Shown: in pieces, positions 23,110 through 31,072 of the stretch
Layout: every line of letters starts with the position of its first letter
Numbering within the stretch: the first letter of the stretch is position 1
Assembly: GCA_944327135.1 (NCBI GenBank)
Contig: CALVGQ010000066.1
Coordinates: 1 to 33,660, forward strand
Length of the DNA stretch: 33,660 nucleotides
Source of the DNA: an uncultured Erysipelotrichaceae bacterium
GTDB taxonomy: Bacteria > Bacillota_I > Bacilli_A > Erysipelotrichales > Erysipelotrichaceae
Direction: 5' to 3'
The notes under the pieces: generated by a model
Told to the model about the DNA's origin: nothing
Seen by the model: only the letters and a program-made list of their open reading frames with translations
Databases searched by the model: none
Position numbers and translations under genes: made by a program

Positions 23110-23164
23110 TTAACCGGGATTTAACAATGCTTTAACTGACGTTTAATGAAATAAGACTATGATA
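23110..23164 (+). promoter_or_regulatory. PhoP box array and promoter of the pst operon
   Basis: Four hexamers in direct orientation begin at 23110 (TTAACC), 23121 (TTAACA), 23132 (TTAACT) and 23143 (TTAATG), an exact 11-bp period with 5-bp spacers. The last ends 10 bp before a TATGAT -10 (23159-23164), leaving only a poor -35. Tandem TTAACA-like hexamers at 11 bp are the known binding pattern of Bacillus PhoP, where activation compensates for a weak -35. The array precedes pstS and the regulator gene is nearby. Confidence 0.85.
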
Positions 23165-23190
23165 AAGCCTGTAAAACGGAGGAAATGAAA

Positions 23191-24141
23191 ATGAAGAAGT
23201 TAACAGTTTTATGGTTAAGTGCTCTTTTGCTTCTAGCCGGTTGTTCCGGGACATCAGGAAATAACGAAAATCAAAATTCGGTGTCAACCCCTGAGACAAC
23301 GGCGACGATCAATGTTTATACTCGGGATTCTTCCAGCGGAACGCGTGAAGCTTTTGAAAAAGCGGGGGACTTTGAGGGTGCTTTGACTGCTAAAGCAATT
23401 GAAGTGTCTAGCAATGGCGATATGGCAACCAAAGTCGGAACGGATGAAAATGGCATCGGTTATGTTTCTTTAAGCACTGATTTTGCGGCGAACAATGTCA
23501 CTCCCTTGAATTTTGAGGGTGTTGAGCCAAGCGAGGCAACCGTTCTTGATGGATCCTACAAGATGCAGCGTCCATTCTCGTTTGTGACTCGGGCCTCTGG
23601 CGACTTTGACAGCGAAGAGAAAGAACAGCTGGTCGCAGCATTCCTGGATTTTTTACAGAATTCAACAGAGGGCATGCTGGTTGTGGAAAAAGCTGGCGGA
23701 GTTGTTGATAAAACACAAGGAACGCCATGGGAAGAATTGGCGAAGAACCATCCAATCTGCAGCCAGGATAACAGTACGATTACCCTTGCAACGGCCGGAT
23801 CAACGAGCGTAGAAAAAACATTGAAAGCAGCGTTGGAAGCCTTCCAGCCGCTAGCAGGAAACTTCCAGTTTACAATGAATCAAACAGGTTCCGGCGATGG
23901 CTATAAGCGAGTTATGGGCTCAGAAAAAGATGGCGCAAATAAAGCCGATATCGGATTTGCTTCAAGAGAATTCAAAGCCGAAGAGGAAGATGTTACCCAG
24001 GCCATGGCCAGTGGAGTTTATTGCATTGATGCAGTGGTTACGATTGTGAATGCTGCCAATACAGCCGTTACCAATTTGACCCAGGCTCAAGTCAAGTCTA
24101 TTTTTACCGGAGAGATCACAAATTGGGCAGATGTTCAGTAA
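23191..24141 (+). CDS. pstS: phosphate-binding lipoprotein PstS, circularly permuted
   Basis: A 316-residue lipoprotein with lipobox LLAGC (C18) and a Ser/Thr/Asn-rich linker. It captures extracellular phosphate for the Pst transporter. Domain order is unusual. Residues 38-175 match the normal C-terminal half of PstS: VYTRDSSSGTREAF (43-56, phosphate-binding SGTR), NGIGYVSL (88-94) and GSYKMQRPFSF (121-131). Residues 196-316 match the normal N-terminal half: ATAGSTSVEKT (200-210), GSGDGY (233-238), ADIGFASREF (252-261) and FTGEITNW (305-312). This is a circular permutation. All phosphate-contact loops appear present. The ATG at 23191 has better spacing (8 bp from GGAGG) than the in-frame ATG at 23185 (2 bp). 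Confidence 0.9.
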   Translation: MKKLTVLWLSALLLLAGCSGTSGNNENQNSVSTPETTATINVYTRDSSSGTREAFEKAGDFEGALTAKAIEVSSNGDMATKVGTDENGIGYVSLSTDFAANNVTPLNFEGVEPSEATVLDGSYKMQRPFSFVTRASGDFDSEEKEQLVAAFLDFLQNSTEGMLVVEKAGGVVDKTQGTPWEELAKNHPICSQDNSTITLATAGSTSVEKTLKAALEAFQPLAGNFQFTMNQTGSGDGYKRVMGSEKDGANKADIGFASREFKAEEEDVTQAMASGVYCIDAVVTIVNAANTAVTNLTQAQVKSIFTGEITNWADVQ

Positions 24142-24170
24142 TCCTGCCAAAAGCATAAAAAAGACAGCTT

Positions 24171-24195
24171 AGCCTAGGGGCTAGGCTCTTATTTT
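24171..24195 (+). terminator. hairpin between pstS and pstC, attenuator-like
   Basis: AGCCTAG-GGG-CTAGGCT (24171-24187) is a perfect 7-bp stem followed by CTTATTTT, a weak T-run. It lies between pstS and pstC (69-bp gap), where partial termination or 3'-end protection would raise PstS over the permease subunits. Confidence 0.6.
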
Positions 24196-24210
24196 GAAAG
24201 GAGAAAAACA

Positions 24211-25152
24211 ATGGAAACCTCGCTTCGACATCAGCGTAATGCAGAAAAGCTAAAAAGAAAAATGCGGATCGATAAAGCATTTAAATACTTGTTTTTTTTA
24301 GCGGCCCTGCTTTCTGGAAGCTGTATTTTGCTGATTGTCTTGTTTATCTTGATCAAGGGCATACAGCCGTTTTTGCCAGGCTATCGTTATGGACAAATGG
24401 ATTTGCTTCAATTTTTATTTGGAACGATGTGGCGGCAGGATCAGGCTGTGTATGGAGTTGGATATATTGTCATCAATACTCTGATCAGCGCTTTTGGGGC
24501 TTTACTGTTGTCTTTTCCAATTTCGGTATTGACAGCGTTGTTTATTGCCAAAATCGCTCCAAGAAAATTGAGCGCGATGCTTAGCACCGTCGTTGAATTG
24601 CTGGCATCCATTCCTAGCGTGGTTTATGGGGTTTTTGCTGCTGGGATGATTGTAAAACTGGTCAAATGGCTGGCTTCCTTATGGGGGATCAGTACGGCTG
24701 GAGGGAGTTCTTTACTAGCAGTCATTCTGCTTTTAGCGATCATGATCTTTCCGACTATCACCTCCATGGCGGTCACGGCTATTCAAGCTGTGGATCATGA
24801 ACTGGAGCTTGGTTCCTTGGCTCTGGGAGCAACCAAAACGCAGACAAATTTTAAGGTAGTTTTGAAGTCGGCAAAATCCGGAATTTTTGCTGGCGCAATT
24901 CTGGGATTAGGACGGGCATTTGGGGAAGCAACTGCCGTCAGCATGGTTGCCGGAAACAAATTGTTTGGCCCTACTTTTGATTTGTTCGATATCACGCGCA
25001 CATTGACCTCAACCATGTTGGCGGGACTAAAAGAGACAACGGGGTTGGATTATGATATTCGGTTTTCTGTCGGAATTGTTCTAATGGCCGTGATTTTGGT
25101 TTCGAATTTGATCTTGAATGCAGTAAAAGAGAAAGTGGGGAATCATGGATGA
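24211..25152 (+). CDS. pstC: phosphate ABC transporter permease PstC
   Basis: A 313-residue permease of the Pst phosphate importer. A basic N-terminal tail (RHQRNAEKLKRKMR) precedes six expected helices. ELLASIPSVVYGVF is the PstC/PstA signature, and the cytoplasmic EAA-like loop with LGLGRAFGEATAVSMVAG contacts the PstB ATPase. LELGSLALGATKTQTNFKVVL leads into that loop. Length is normal. An AAAGGAG site precedes the start. The stop overlaps the pstA start by 4 bp (ATGA). Confidence 0.95.
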   Translation: METSLRHQRNAEKLKRKMRIDKAFKYLFFLAALLSGSCILLIVLFILIKGIQPFLPGYRYGQMDLLQFLFGTMWRQDQAVYGVGYIVINTLISAFGALLLSFPISVLTALFIAKIAPRKLSAMLSTVVELLASIPSVVYGVFAAGMIVKLVKWLASLWGISTAGGSSLLAVILLLAIMIFPTITSMAVTAIQAVDHELELGSLALGATKTQTNFKVVLKSAKSGIFAGAILGLGRAFGEATAVSMVAGNKLFGPTFDLFDITRTLTSTMLAGLKETTGLDYDIRFSVGIVLMAVILVSNLILNAVKEKVGNHG

Positions 25153-26390
25153 ATGTCACAAAGAAACAGCAAAGGCAGCGCACTCTAAAGGATGCTTTTC
25201 TAAATGGGTTGACCGCTTTTTCGAGCATGCTTTCCGTTTTAGTGTTAACGATTTTGCTGGGCTATGTTTTTTCGAAGGGAATAGGATTGGTCAATGTGGA
25301 TCTTTTAAGAAATCAATATTGGTCAAAAAGCGCAATCGTTGCCGTTGAGGAAGGAACACAAAGCGGAACCTTTGAACGGCCAGAAGATTTGCCAAAGGAG
25401 GCGGTCTGGAGTGAAAAATGGGGAATTGCTTTGATAGATGCTGTTTCTCATGAAAAACAAGCCCTTGTCTTGGTTGAACGAGTTGATGAGAATTCTGTTT
25501 TTGCTGCCACTGTTGATACCAGTGCTGGGCCTAATCAAGGGAAAAGCTATCCAGTAGTTCCTGGATTGCAGGTTCAAAAAATCGATTTTACAGACCAGCA
25601 AGGGAATGCTAATTTTACTGGAATGCTGGCTTCAGAAACGGCCGAGGAAATGGTTCATGCTTTGGATCAGGCGGTTTCGATCCGATCCGTATTTATAAAA
25701 ACGCCAGGAGGAGGAATACGCGGTTCTTTAATTGCGACGTTATATTTAATTTTTGTTTCTTTGCTGTTTGCCTTGCCAATCGGAGTAGCTAGTGCTGTGT
25801 ATCTGAATGAGATTGCAAAGAAAAATCGTTTTAATGGCTTGATTCGATCTGGAATAGAAACCTTGACTGGTGTTCCATCGATTGTTTATGGCTTGATGGG
25901 AGTCAGTGTTCTGTTTCCTATCACTGCGGCTTTCGGTGCTACAACGACCAATATTCTGCTTGGTTCATTGACTCTGGCTATCATTTTGCTTCCAACGATC
26001 ATTCGTTCCACAGAAGAAGCTTTGCTGGTTGTTCCGCAGAGCCTTCGAGATGCTTCTTTATCCTTGGGGGCCAGTGAAACCCAGACGATTTTCAAAATTA
26101 CGCTTCCTTGTGCGATCCCAGGAATTTTGACGGGGGTTTTGCTTTCGATTGGACGGATTATTGGCGAGTCCGCTGCGTTGATCTATACGATGGGAACGTT
26201 CATTAATGACAGTCCGAGCCTGCTGAGTCAGGGCACTTCTTTAGCAGTTCATATCTGGTCTGTAATGTCTGGTGAACAGCCTAATTTTGAATTGGCTTGT
26301 GCAATTTCAATTTTGATTCTGGTTTTTGTCTTGATTTTGAATCTTACAGTTAAACTTATCAGTCGACGTTTGAATAAAGCCTGGTATTAG
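25149..26390 (+). CDS. pstA: phosphate ABC transporter permease PstA with large extracellular insertion
   Basis: A 413-residue permease, well above the usual 280-300. The transport core (about 185-410) is typical: [36 protein letters not shown] and the ATPase-contact loop with [17 protein letters not shown]. The N-terminal helix (about 22-43) is followed by roughly 120-140 extra residues (about 50-183), including a charged, glycine-rich segment ([29 protein letters not shown]), before the second helix at about 192-214. By topology this piece lies outside the membrane, on the PstS side. It has no Cys and no recognised domain. The start overlaps the pstC stop by 4 bp; pstB follows after 8 bp. 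Confidence 0.92.
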   Translation: MNVTKKQQRQRTLKDAFLNGLTAFSSMLSVLVLTILLGYVFSKGIGLVNVDLLRNQYWSKSAIVAVEEGTQSGTFERPEDLPKEAVWSEKWGIALIDAVSHEKQALVLVERVDENSVFAATVDTSAGPNQGKSYPVVPGLQVQKIDFTDQQGNANFTGMLASETAEEMVHALDQAVSIRSVFIKTPGGGIRGSLIATLYLIFVSLLFALPIGVASAVYLNEIAKKNRFNGLIRSGIETLTGVPSIVYGLMGVSVLFPITAAFGATTTNILLGSLTLAIILLPTIIRSTEEALLVVPQSLRDASLSLGASETQTIFKITLPCAIPGILTGVLLSIGRIIGESAALIYTMGTFINDSPSLLSQGTSLAVHIWSVMSGEQPNFELACAISILILVFVLILNLTVKLISRRLNKAWY

Positions 26391-26398
26391 GAGGAAAT

Positions 26399-27154
26399 AT
26401 GGAAAATTGTTTTGAAATAGAAAATTTAAATTTATATTACGGAGAGAAACAGGCATTAAAAAATTTGAACCTTTCAATTCGGAAAAATTGCGTAACGGCT
26501 TTGATTGGCCCAAGCGGCTGCGGTAAATCAACATTTCTTCGCTGTCTGAATCGAATGAATGATCTAATTGAAGGTTGTCGGATCGAAGGGAAAATCATGA
26601 TTCAGGGAGTAGATATTTATGACCCTAAGACCAATGTCGTGGATTTAAGAACTAAAGTAGGAATGGTTTTTCAGCGTCCTAATCCGTTTCCCATGTCAAT
26701 TTTTGAAAATGTAGCGTATGGTCCGCGCTGCCAGGGAATTAAAGATCGTCGGATTTTGAAAGAAATCGTTGAGAATTCGTTAAAACAGGCGGCTCTGTAT
26801 GAGGAGGTTCATGATCGCCTGCATGAATCAGCGATGGGCCTTTCCGGTGGACAGCAGCAGCGACTTTGTATTGCACGGGCGATTGCGATGGAGCCGGAAG
26901 TGATTTTGATGGATGAGCCCACTAGCGCCTTGGACCCGATTGCAACCTCAAAAATTGAAGAGTTGATTGAAGAATTGAAAAAAAGCTATTCCATTATCAT
27001 TGTTACTCATTCTATGCAGCAAGCTTCCCGCGTTTCGGATGATACCGCTTTTTTCCTGTTGGGAGAGATCGTTGAAATGGATACGACCCGAATGATTTTC
27101 AATCAGCCAAAGGATAAAAGAACGGAAGATTACATTACAGGTCGATTTGGATAA
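26399..27154 (+). CDS. pstB: phosphate ABC transporter ATP-binding protein PstB
   Basis: A 251-residue ATPase energising phosphate import. Walker [10 protein letters not shown] is at 37-45; Q-loop in [20 protein letters not shown], diagnostic of PstB; signature LSGGQQQR; Walker [15 protein letters not shown]-loop VTHS. The tail has the VEMDTT...[18 protein letters not shown] ending shared by PstB proteins. A TAGGAGG site precedes the start. It is followed after 14 bp by phoU. Confidence 0.97.
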   Translation: MENCFEIENLNLYYGEKQALKNLNLSIRKNCVTALIGPSGCGKSTFLRCLNRMNDLIEGCRIEGKIMIQGVDIYDPKTNVVDLRTKVGMVFQRPNPFPMSIFENVAYGPRCQGIKDRRILKEIVENSLKQAALYEEVHDRLHESAMGLSGGQQQRLCIARAIAMEPEVILMDEPTSALDPIATSKIEELIEELKKSYSIIIVTHSMQQASRVSDDTAFFLLGEIVEMDTTRMIFNQPKDKRTEDYITGRFG

Positions 27155-27168
27155 AAGGAGGAAAACGT

Positions 27169-27810
27169 ATGGTAAAATTGGATGAAACCTTGTCTCTGTT
27201 TCAGGATCTGATTCAGGAAATGGCTCGAAAAGTTCGCAGCATGCATTGTCTTGCTATGCAAATTATGGAAAGCGGAGATAAGGAAAAGGCACTACAGCTT
27301 ATTCAATTGGATGAATTTGTCAATCGTTATGAAGAGGAAATCAATGATCGGGCACAGGATGTTTTGGCTTTGCTTTCTCCAGTAGCCACGGATCTGCGCA
27401 TCGTGATTGCGGGGATCAAAACTGCCAGTGATTTGGAACGTATTGCAGATTATGCAAAAAATATCGCTCGATATGTGATTAAAAATGGCCCAGTCGCCCC
27501 TTGTATCCGCCCAATTGCTCAACAGATCGGTGAGAGCTTTTTAGCTATGTTTGATCATACAATAGAGGCATATCAAGCGCGGGATGTTAAAAAAGCATTT
27601 CAGATTCCAGAAGAGGATGAGGTCATCAACCGTTTGTTAGAGGAAGTCCATGCTATTTTAAAAGAAGCACTGAAAAATCAGAAAATTGACGACAGCATTA
27701 TCCCTACGGTCGGATTGCTGCGCAATTTGGAGCGCGCTGGAGATCATACCAAAAATATTTGTGAACATCTGATTTATCAGGAAAAAGGTCAGCATATTGA
27801 CTTTGATTAA
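27169..27810 (+). CDS. phoU: PhoU phosphate-signalling protein
   Basis: A 213-residue all-helical protein made of two PhoU repeats. The first has a metal-binding style ER-x-x-D-Y-AKNI-A segment (ASDLERIADYAKNIARY), the second a similar NLERAGDHTKNICE near the end, both hallmarks of PhoU. It links Pst status to the PhoR-type kinase, repressing the regulon when phosphate is plentiful. An AAAGGAGG site lies 6-7 bp before the start. It is the last gene of the pstSCAB-phoU operon, ended by the hairpin at 27853-27880. Homologous domains also form the C-termini of the two Na/Pi transporters in this window. Confidence 0.95.
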   Translation: MVKLDETLSLFQDLIQEMARKVRSMHCLAMQIMESGDKEKALQLIQLDEFVNRYEEEINDRAQDVLALLSPVATDLRIVIAGIKTASDLERIADYAKNIARYVIKNGPVAPCIRPIAQQIGESFLAMFDHTIEAYQARDVKKAFQIPEEDEVINRLLEEVHAILKEALKNQKIDDSIIPTVGLLRNLERAGDHTKNICEHLIYQEKGQHIDFD

Positions 27811-28175
27811 TCGGTGGACTAATTAGTTTGCTAGATTCGCGTTTTAAAAAATGAGCTTGTTTTATCAGGCTCGTTTTTTTGAAGAAGTCAGCTATCAGAA
27901 GCGTTTCAATCTGTTGAGGATAAGGGCAAGTTGGAAGCTTCATGGCGATAAATAGCATTATTCAGCAGATTCTTGTTTAACAGTGTTTGCTGATTTCAAA
28001 CAAAAAGCTCGCATTGACCGGAGATGATGATTTTCCGTTTCAACACGAGCCAACCCATAACCACATTGAAATGAGAAAATGCAGTGTAGTGTTCAGTTCT
28101 CATGGTGATGAAAAAAATTATTCCACGAAGCAGCGCTTTTGCTTGATTTTTCTCGTTCTCTTTTTGAGCTGGCTC
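27811..28175. other. 365-bp region between convergent phoU and nucleoside hydrolase genes
   Basis: After the phoU terminator, about 295 bp holds no convincing gene. A plus-strand frame from 27987 runs on into the antisense of the hydrolase gene with no ribosome binding site. On the minus strand a 36-codon frame starting near 28110 (MRTEHYTAFS...) also lacks a ribosome binding site. It may be decayed coding sequence, but nothing is recognisable. Confidence 0.6.
27853..27880 (+). terminator. terminator of the pst-phoU operon
   Basis: GAGCTTG (27853-27859) pairs with CAGGCTC (27866-27872, one G-U pair) around a 6-base loop, followed by GTTTTTTT. Confidence 0.8.
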
Positions 28176-29153
28176 TTATCGGCAAGCCTGCAGAGTAGAG
28201 AAAAGCAGCTGACGGAAGCGGTTAAAATCAAGCCGCATTCCGACATGGGTATTGGGCTGAAGACCACGGAAAGGAGAATCTTCTGGTGCATCATTCCATC
28301 GCTTCAGCGAATCCAGATCAAGATCTTTTTCGCAGTCAGCAGATTGCAGGACCCGCAGGTCGGTGACAGTCATTCCTCGAGTCAAGGTGCCATTAAGCTC
28401 AACATCAACATGCAAAAATGCATCTTTGACCAAGGAAGGATCAACGACCCAGGCTACAGCACAGGCATCATGGAGATGAGCATCTCCATCTTTAGCAAAA
28501 AAATCAAGCAATTCTGCGGCAAACTTACCGGTCTGATTGCCGAAACTGCGTATTGTTTCAATGTCTTCTTTTAATACGGGGCATTGTCGTGTCAGATTTA
28601 CTCCAGCCATGTAGAGCGGCATTTTGCTGTGGAAAACGGTATAGGCTGCTTCGGGATCAACCCAAATATTGAATTCGGCAGCAGGAGTCCAGTTGCCGCA
28701 ATATGCACCGCCTCCCATAAAGTAAAGTGCGCGGATTCGCTGTGCAATTTCAGGCTGTCGATGCAAAGCAGCTGCAATGTTCGTTAGCGGTCCGGTAGCA
28801 ATTAGAATTAGATCCTCTTCGTTCATAGCGCTGCGGACAATGAAATCGACGGCATGTTCAGACTGAGCCGAAATCGTTGGCTCTGGCAGATGGGGACCAT
28901 CCATTCCGCTGGAGCCGTGGACATTATCTGCGATGGTCAATTCCTGGATCGCTGGACCAGCATGGCCAGGATAGACAGGAATCTCCGTTTTTCCTAATAC
29001 TTCCAGAACTTGCAGAGCATTACGTGTAACGTTAGGAAGATATCCGTTCCCGCCGACTGTTGTAATTCCTAAAACATTGAAGTGACTGCAGGCAAGCATG
29101 ATTGCAAAAGCATCGTCATGACCGGGATCGCAATCTAGAATAATTTTCTGCAT
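28176..29153 (-). CDS. nucleoside hydrolase (IunH family)
   Basis: A 325-residue enzyme of the calcium-dependent nucleoside N-ribohydrolase family, splitting nucleosides into base and ribose. The N-terminal metal motif DCDPGHDDA is complete. TTVGGN, the TGPLTNIA loop, AEFNIWVDPEAA and the C-terminal HDACAVAW with the last metal-binding Asp are all present. Pyrimidine versus purine preference cannot be decided from sequence. The start at 29153 follows AAGGAGTC. It has its own promoter and lies inside the phosphate region but shows no phosphate boxes. Hydrolases yield free ribose rather than ribose phosphate, so they spare phosphate, which may be why it is here (inference). Confidence 0.92.
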   Translation of the reverse strand: MQKIILDCDPGHDDAFAIMLACSHFNVLGITTVGGNGYLPNVTRNALQVLEVLGKTEIPVYPGHAGPAIQELTIADNVHGSSGMDGPHLPEPTISAQSEHAVDFIVRSAMNEEDLILIATGPLTNIAAALHRQPEIAQRIRALYFMGGGAYCGNWTPAAEFNIWVDPEAAYTVFHSKMPLYMAGVNLTRQCPVLKEDIETIRSFGNQTGKFAAELLDFFAKDGDAHLHDACAVAWVVDPSLVKDAFLHVDVELNGTLTRGMTVTDLRVLQSADCEKDLDLDSLKRWNDAPEDSPFRGLQPNTHVGMRLDFNRFRQLLFSTLQACR

Positions 29154-29182
29154 AAAATGACTCCTTCCTTCTCTTAATTTTT

Positions 29183-29211
29183 ATTGTAACTTGTTGAATC
29201 TGTACTGTAAA
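29183..29211 (-). promoter_or_regulatory. promoter of the nucleoside hydrolase gene
   Basis: On the minus strand, TTTACA (29211-29206), 17-bp spacer, TACAAT (29188-29183), 29 bp before the start codon. TTACA-like elements here are not at 11-bp spacing, so this is not scored as a PhoP box. Confidence 0.7.
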
Positions 29212-29220
29212 GAGATCAGA

Positions 29221-29256
29221 AAAAGAAAACAGGAAGAGGGTAAGCTCTGCCTGTTT
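29221..29256 (-). terminator. terminator of the downstream Na/Pi gene
   Basis: On the minus strand AAACAGG-C-AGAG pairs with CTCT-T-CCTGTTT (29227-29256) with one mismatch, followed by TTCTTTTT. It starts 2 bp after the stop at 29259. Confidence 0.75.
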
Positions 29257-29258
29257 GC

Positions 29259-30917
29259 TTAGTGGGTGGAAACCTCATTGCCATTCCCTGCCTCAACAGC
29301 ACATTTGGCAATATTGCAGGTATGATCACCCATTCGTTCCAAATTTCCTAAGATGTCACAATAGACCGATCCTCCAATTACAGTTGTACATTCCTGTTTG
29401 GCCATCCGTTCAAAGTGTTTCTGACGCGCTTTGTATTCCAGTAAATCCATGTAATTCTCATCTTCCATCAAAGAAGAATAGAGGGAATAGTCACGGTGCT
29501 CATAAATTTGAATGGAACGGTGCAACATATGTTTAAATAATTCAAACATTTGAAGAACATCTTCCTGAGCGTCTTTGGAAAATTCTGAACGTTCTTCATG
29601 GACCATTTCAAAAAACTCAACAAGATTGATGGTCAGATCTCCGATTCGTTCCAGATTTTTGATGATTTGAAGATGAAGATTGAGTTCTGCCATTTCATGA
29701 TCAGAAAGCGGCTCTTTGGAGATGACCATCAGATAATCCGTGATTTTTTTATCTAAATTGTTGATTAAGGATTCAGTTTGCAAAATGATCTCCTTGTCTT
29801 CAGCATCTCCTTTTTCAACAAAGAAGGTTCTTGCTTCATTGACGATCTGATCTGCAGCTTCTGACATTTTTACCACAGCTCGCTGAGCAATATCCAAAGC
29901 GGAAGATGGCAGCTGGTGGGCAATCTTTTCGTCCAGGTCGTCTATCTTGACATCCACTCGTTCAGGTTCTTCACCTGGAATGATTTTTTTAACAAGCTGG
30001 CACATCTGTTTTAAAAATGGGAAAAAGAGAATGGTTGCGGCTACATTGAAAAGAATATGGGCCACGGCAATCTGCATCATAGGAGTGATATGGAGCAGTT
30101 TCGAGAGCCATTCGATCAGCATAATGTAAGGAACCAAAAGCAGCATCGCGATGATGGTTCCGACAACGTTAAATAAAGTGTGCAGTCCAGCGGTGCGCTT
30201 TGCTGCAAGACTTCCGCCGATGGCGGCAAAAACACCGGTAATGGTTGTTCCAATGTTGGAACCGAAAACAAAAGGTAACGCAGCGGATAAATTCATAGCA
30301 CCAGCTTCATACAGCTTTTGAACAACGCCAATCGTAGCAGCGGATCCTTGAATTAGTCCGGTTAAAAGCGTTCCGGCAAGCAGGGCAAGCAGCGGCTGTC
30401 TTCCCATGACTTCTGCAAATTCAATGAATTCTGGAAGATCCTTCAGCATTTTAAGTGAATCGCCCATGATTCTTAATCCATAAAACAGCAGGCCAAACCC
30501 TAAAATAATTTCTCCTAAGTAACGGGTTCGTTTTCGCTTGGCGAAGGAAATGATTAAGCCTCCGACAAAGACAAAGTATAGAGCAAATTGTTCCACTTTC
30601 AGACCAATCAAAAATGCAGTAACGGTTGTTCCAATGTTGGCGCCCATGACGATTCCGGCTGCCTGTTCCAGCTTCATTAATCCGGCGCGTACCAGTCCGA
30701 TCGTAATTGCGGTGGTTGCTGAGCTGGATTGAATCATGATGGTGACTACCGCTCCAATTAGAACCGCCATGATTGGACGGGAGGTATATTTGTCAATATA
30801 GTCGCGCAATTTATCGCCGGCGACGCTTTTCAGTCCATCTCCCATGAATTTTATTCCAAACAAAAATAGACCAAAACCGCCGAGAATCATATCCCATTGA
30901 ATGTCTTGTAAAGTCAT
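29259..30917 (-). CDS. Na/Pi cotransporter with PhoU-like tail, PhoP-box promoter
   Basis: A 552-residue type II sodium-phosphate cotransporter (NptA/YjbB-like). The membrane part (about 1-330) has two inverted repeats with QSSSATT and a second QGSAATI motif, the Q-S-S-type sodium/phosphate site, plus GANIGTT and GSNIGTTITG. The cytosolic tail (about 340-552) is a PhoU-like helical domain with IKNLERIGDLTINLVEFFE and LGNLERMGDHTCNIAKC. Uptake or efflux direction is not clear from sequence. The ATG at 30917 follows GAGGAGGG. An extended frame to 30959 was rejected because it has no binding site and covers a promoter. It is closely related to the neighbouring gene but separated from it by a terminator. 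Confidence 0.92.
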   Translation of the reverse strand: MTLQDIQWDMILGGFGLFLFGIKFMGDGLKSVAGDKLRDYIDKYTSRPIMAVLIGAVVTIMIQSSSATTAITIGLVRAGLMKLEQAAGIVMGANIGTTVTAFLIGLKVEQFALYFVFVGGLIISFAKRKRTRYLGEIILGFGLLFYGLRIMGDSLKMLKDLPEFIEFAEVMGRQPLLALLAGTLLTGLIQGSAATIGVVQKLYEAGAMNLSAALPFVFGSNIGTTITGVFAAIGGSLAAKRTAGLHTLFNVVGTIIAMLLLVPYIMLIEWLSKLLHITPMMQIAVAHILFNVAATILFFPFLKQMCQLVKKIIPGEEPERVDVKIDDLDEKIAHQLPSSALDIAQRAVVKMSEAADQIVNEARTFFVEKGDAEDKEIILQTESLINNLDKKITDYLMVISKEPLSDHEMAELNLHLQIIKNLERIGDLTINLVEFFEMVHEERSEFSKDAQEDVLQMFELFKHMLHRSIQIYEHRDYSLYSSLMEDENYMDLLEYKARQKHFERMAKQECTTVIGGSVYCDILGNLERMGDHTCNIAKCAVEAGNGNEVSTH

Positions 30918-30936
30918 ATAATCCCTCCTCTTTGTT

Positions 30937-30991
30937 AAGATATCAGAAATAAAATGCAAGAAATGTTAAATTTCTGTTAATTTCCTGATAA
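30937..30991 (-). promoter_or_regulatory. PhoP box array and promoter of the downstream Na/Pi gene
   Basis: Reading the minus strand: TTATCA (30991-30986), TTAACA (30980-30975), TTAACA (30969-30964) and a degenerate TGCATT (30958-30953), again an exact 11-bp period. The last ends 10 bp before TATCTT (30942-30937), the same geometry as at pstS. The start codon is only about 20 bp from the -10, so the leader would be very short. Confidence 0.78.
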
Positions 30992-31023
30992 AATTTCATT
31001 TTTTTGCAGATAGATCGAATATG

Positions 31024-31058
31024 AAAAAAGGGCTTTCATCAAACGACGATGAAAGCCC
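31024..31058 (-). terminator. terminator between the two Na/Pi genes
   Basis: A perfect 11-bp stem GGGCTTTCATC/GATGAAAGCCC (31030-31058), 7-base loop, with six T on the minus strand (31029-31024). It ends transcription from the gene at 31073-32755 and keeps it apart from the PhoP-boxed promoter just downstream. Confidence 0.93.
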
Positions 31059-31072
31059 TCATTTTTAAGCCT

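Noticed and set aside
27987-28574. 195-codon plus-strand open frame reading MLISNKKLALTG...
   Set aside because: It starts at TTG without a ribosome binding site, and its second half is antisense to the nucleoside hydrolase gene, whose catalytic motifs are intact on the minus strand.
29183-29211. TTACA-like elements before the nucleoside hydrolase as a PhoP box
   Set aside because: The elements are spaced about 13 and 8 bp rather than 11, and are explained by an ordinary TTTACA-N17-TACAAT promoter.
30918-30959. N-terminal extension of the Na/Pi gene to TTG at 30959
   Set aside because: The extension has no ribosome binding site and covers the -10 and the start of the PhoP array; the ATG at 30917 follows GAGGAGGG and aligns with the paralogue.
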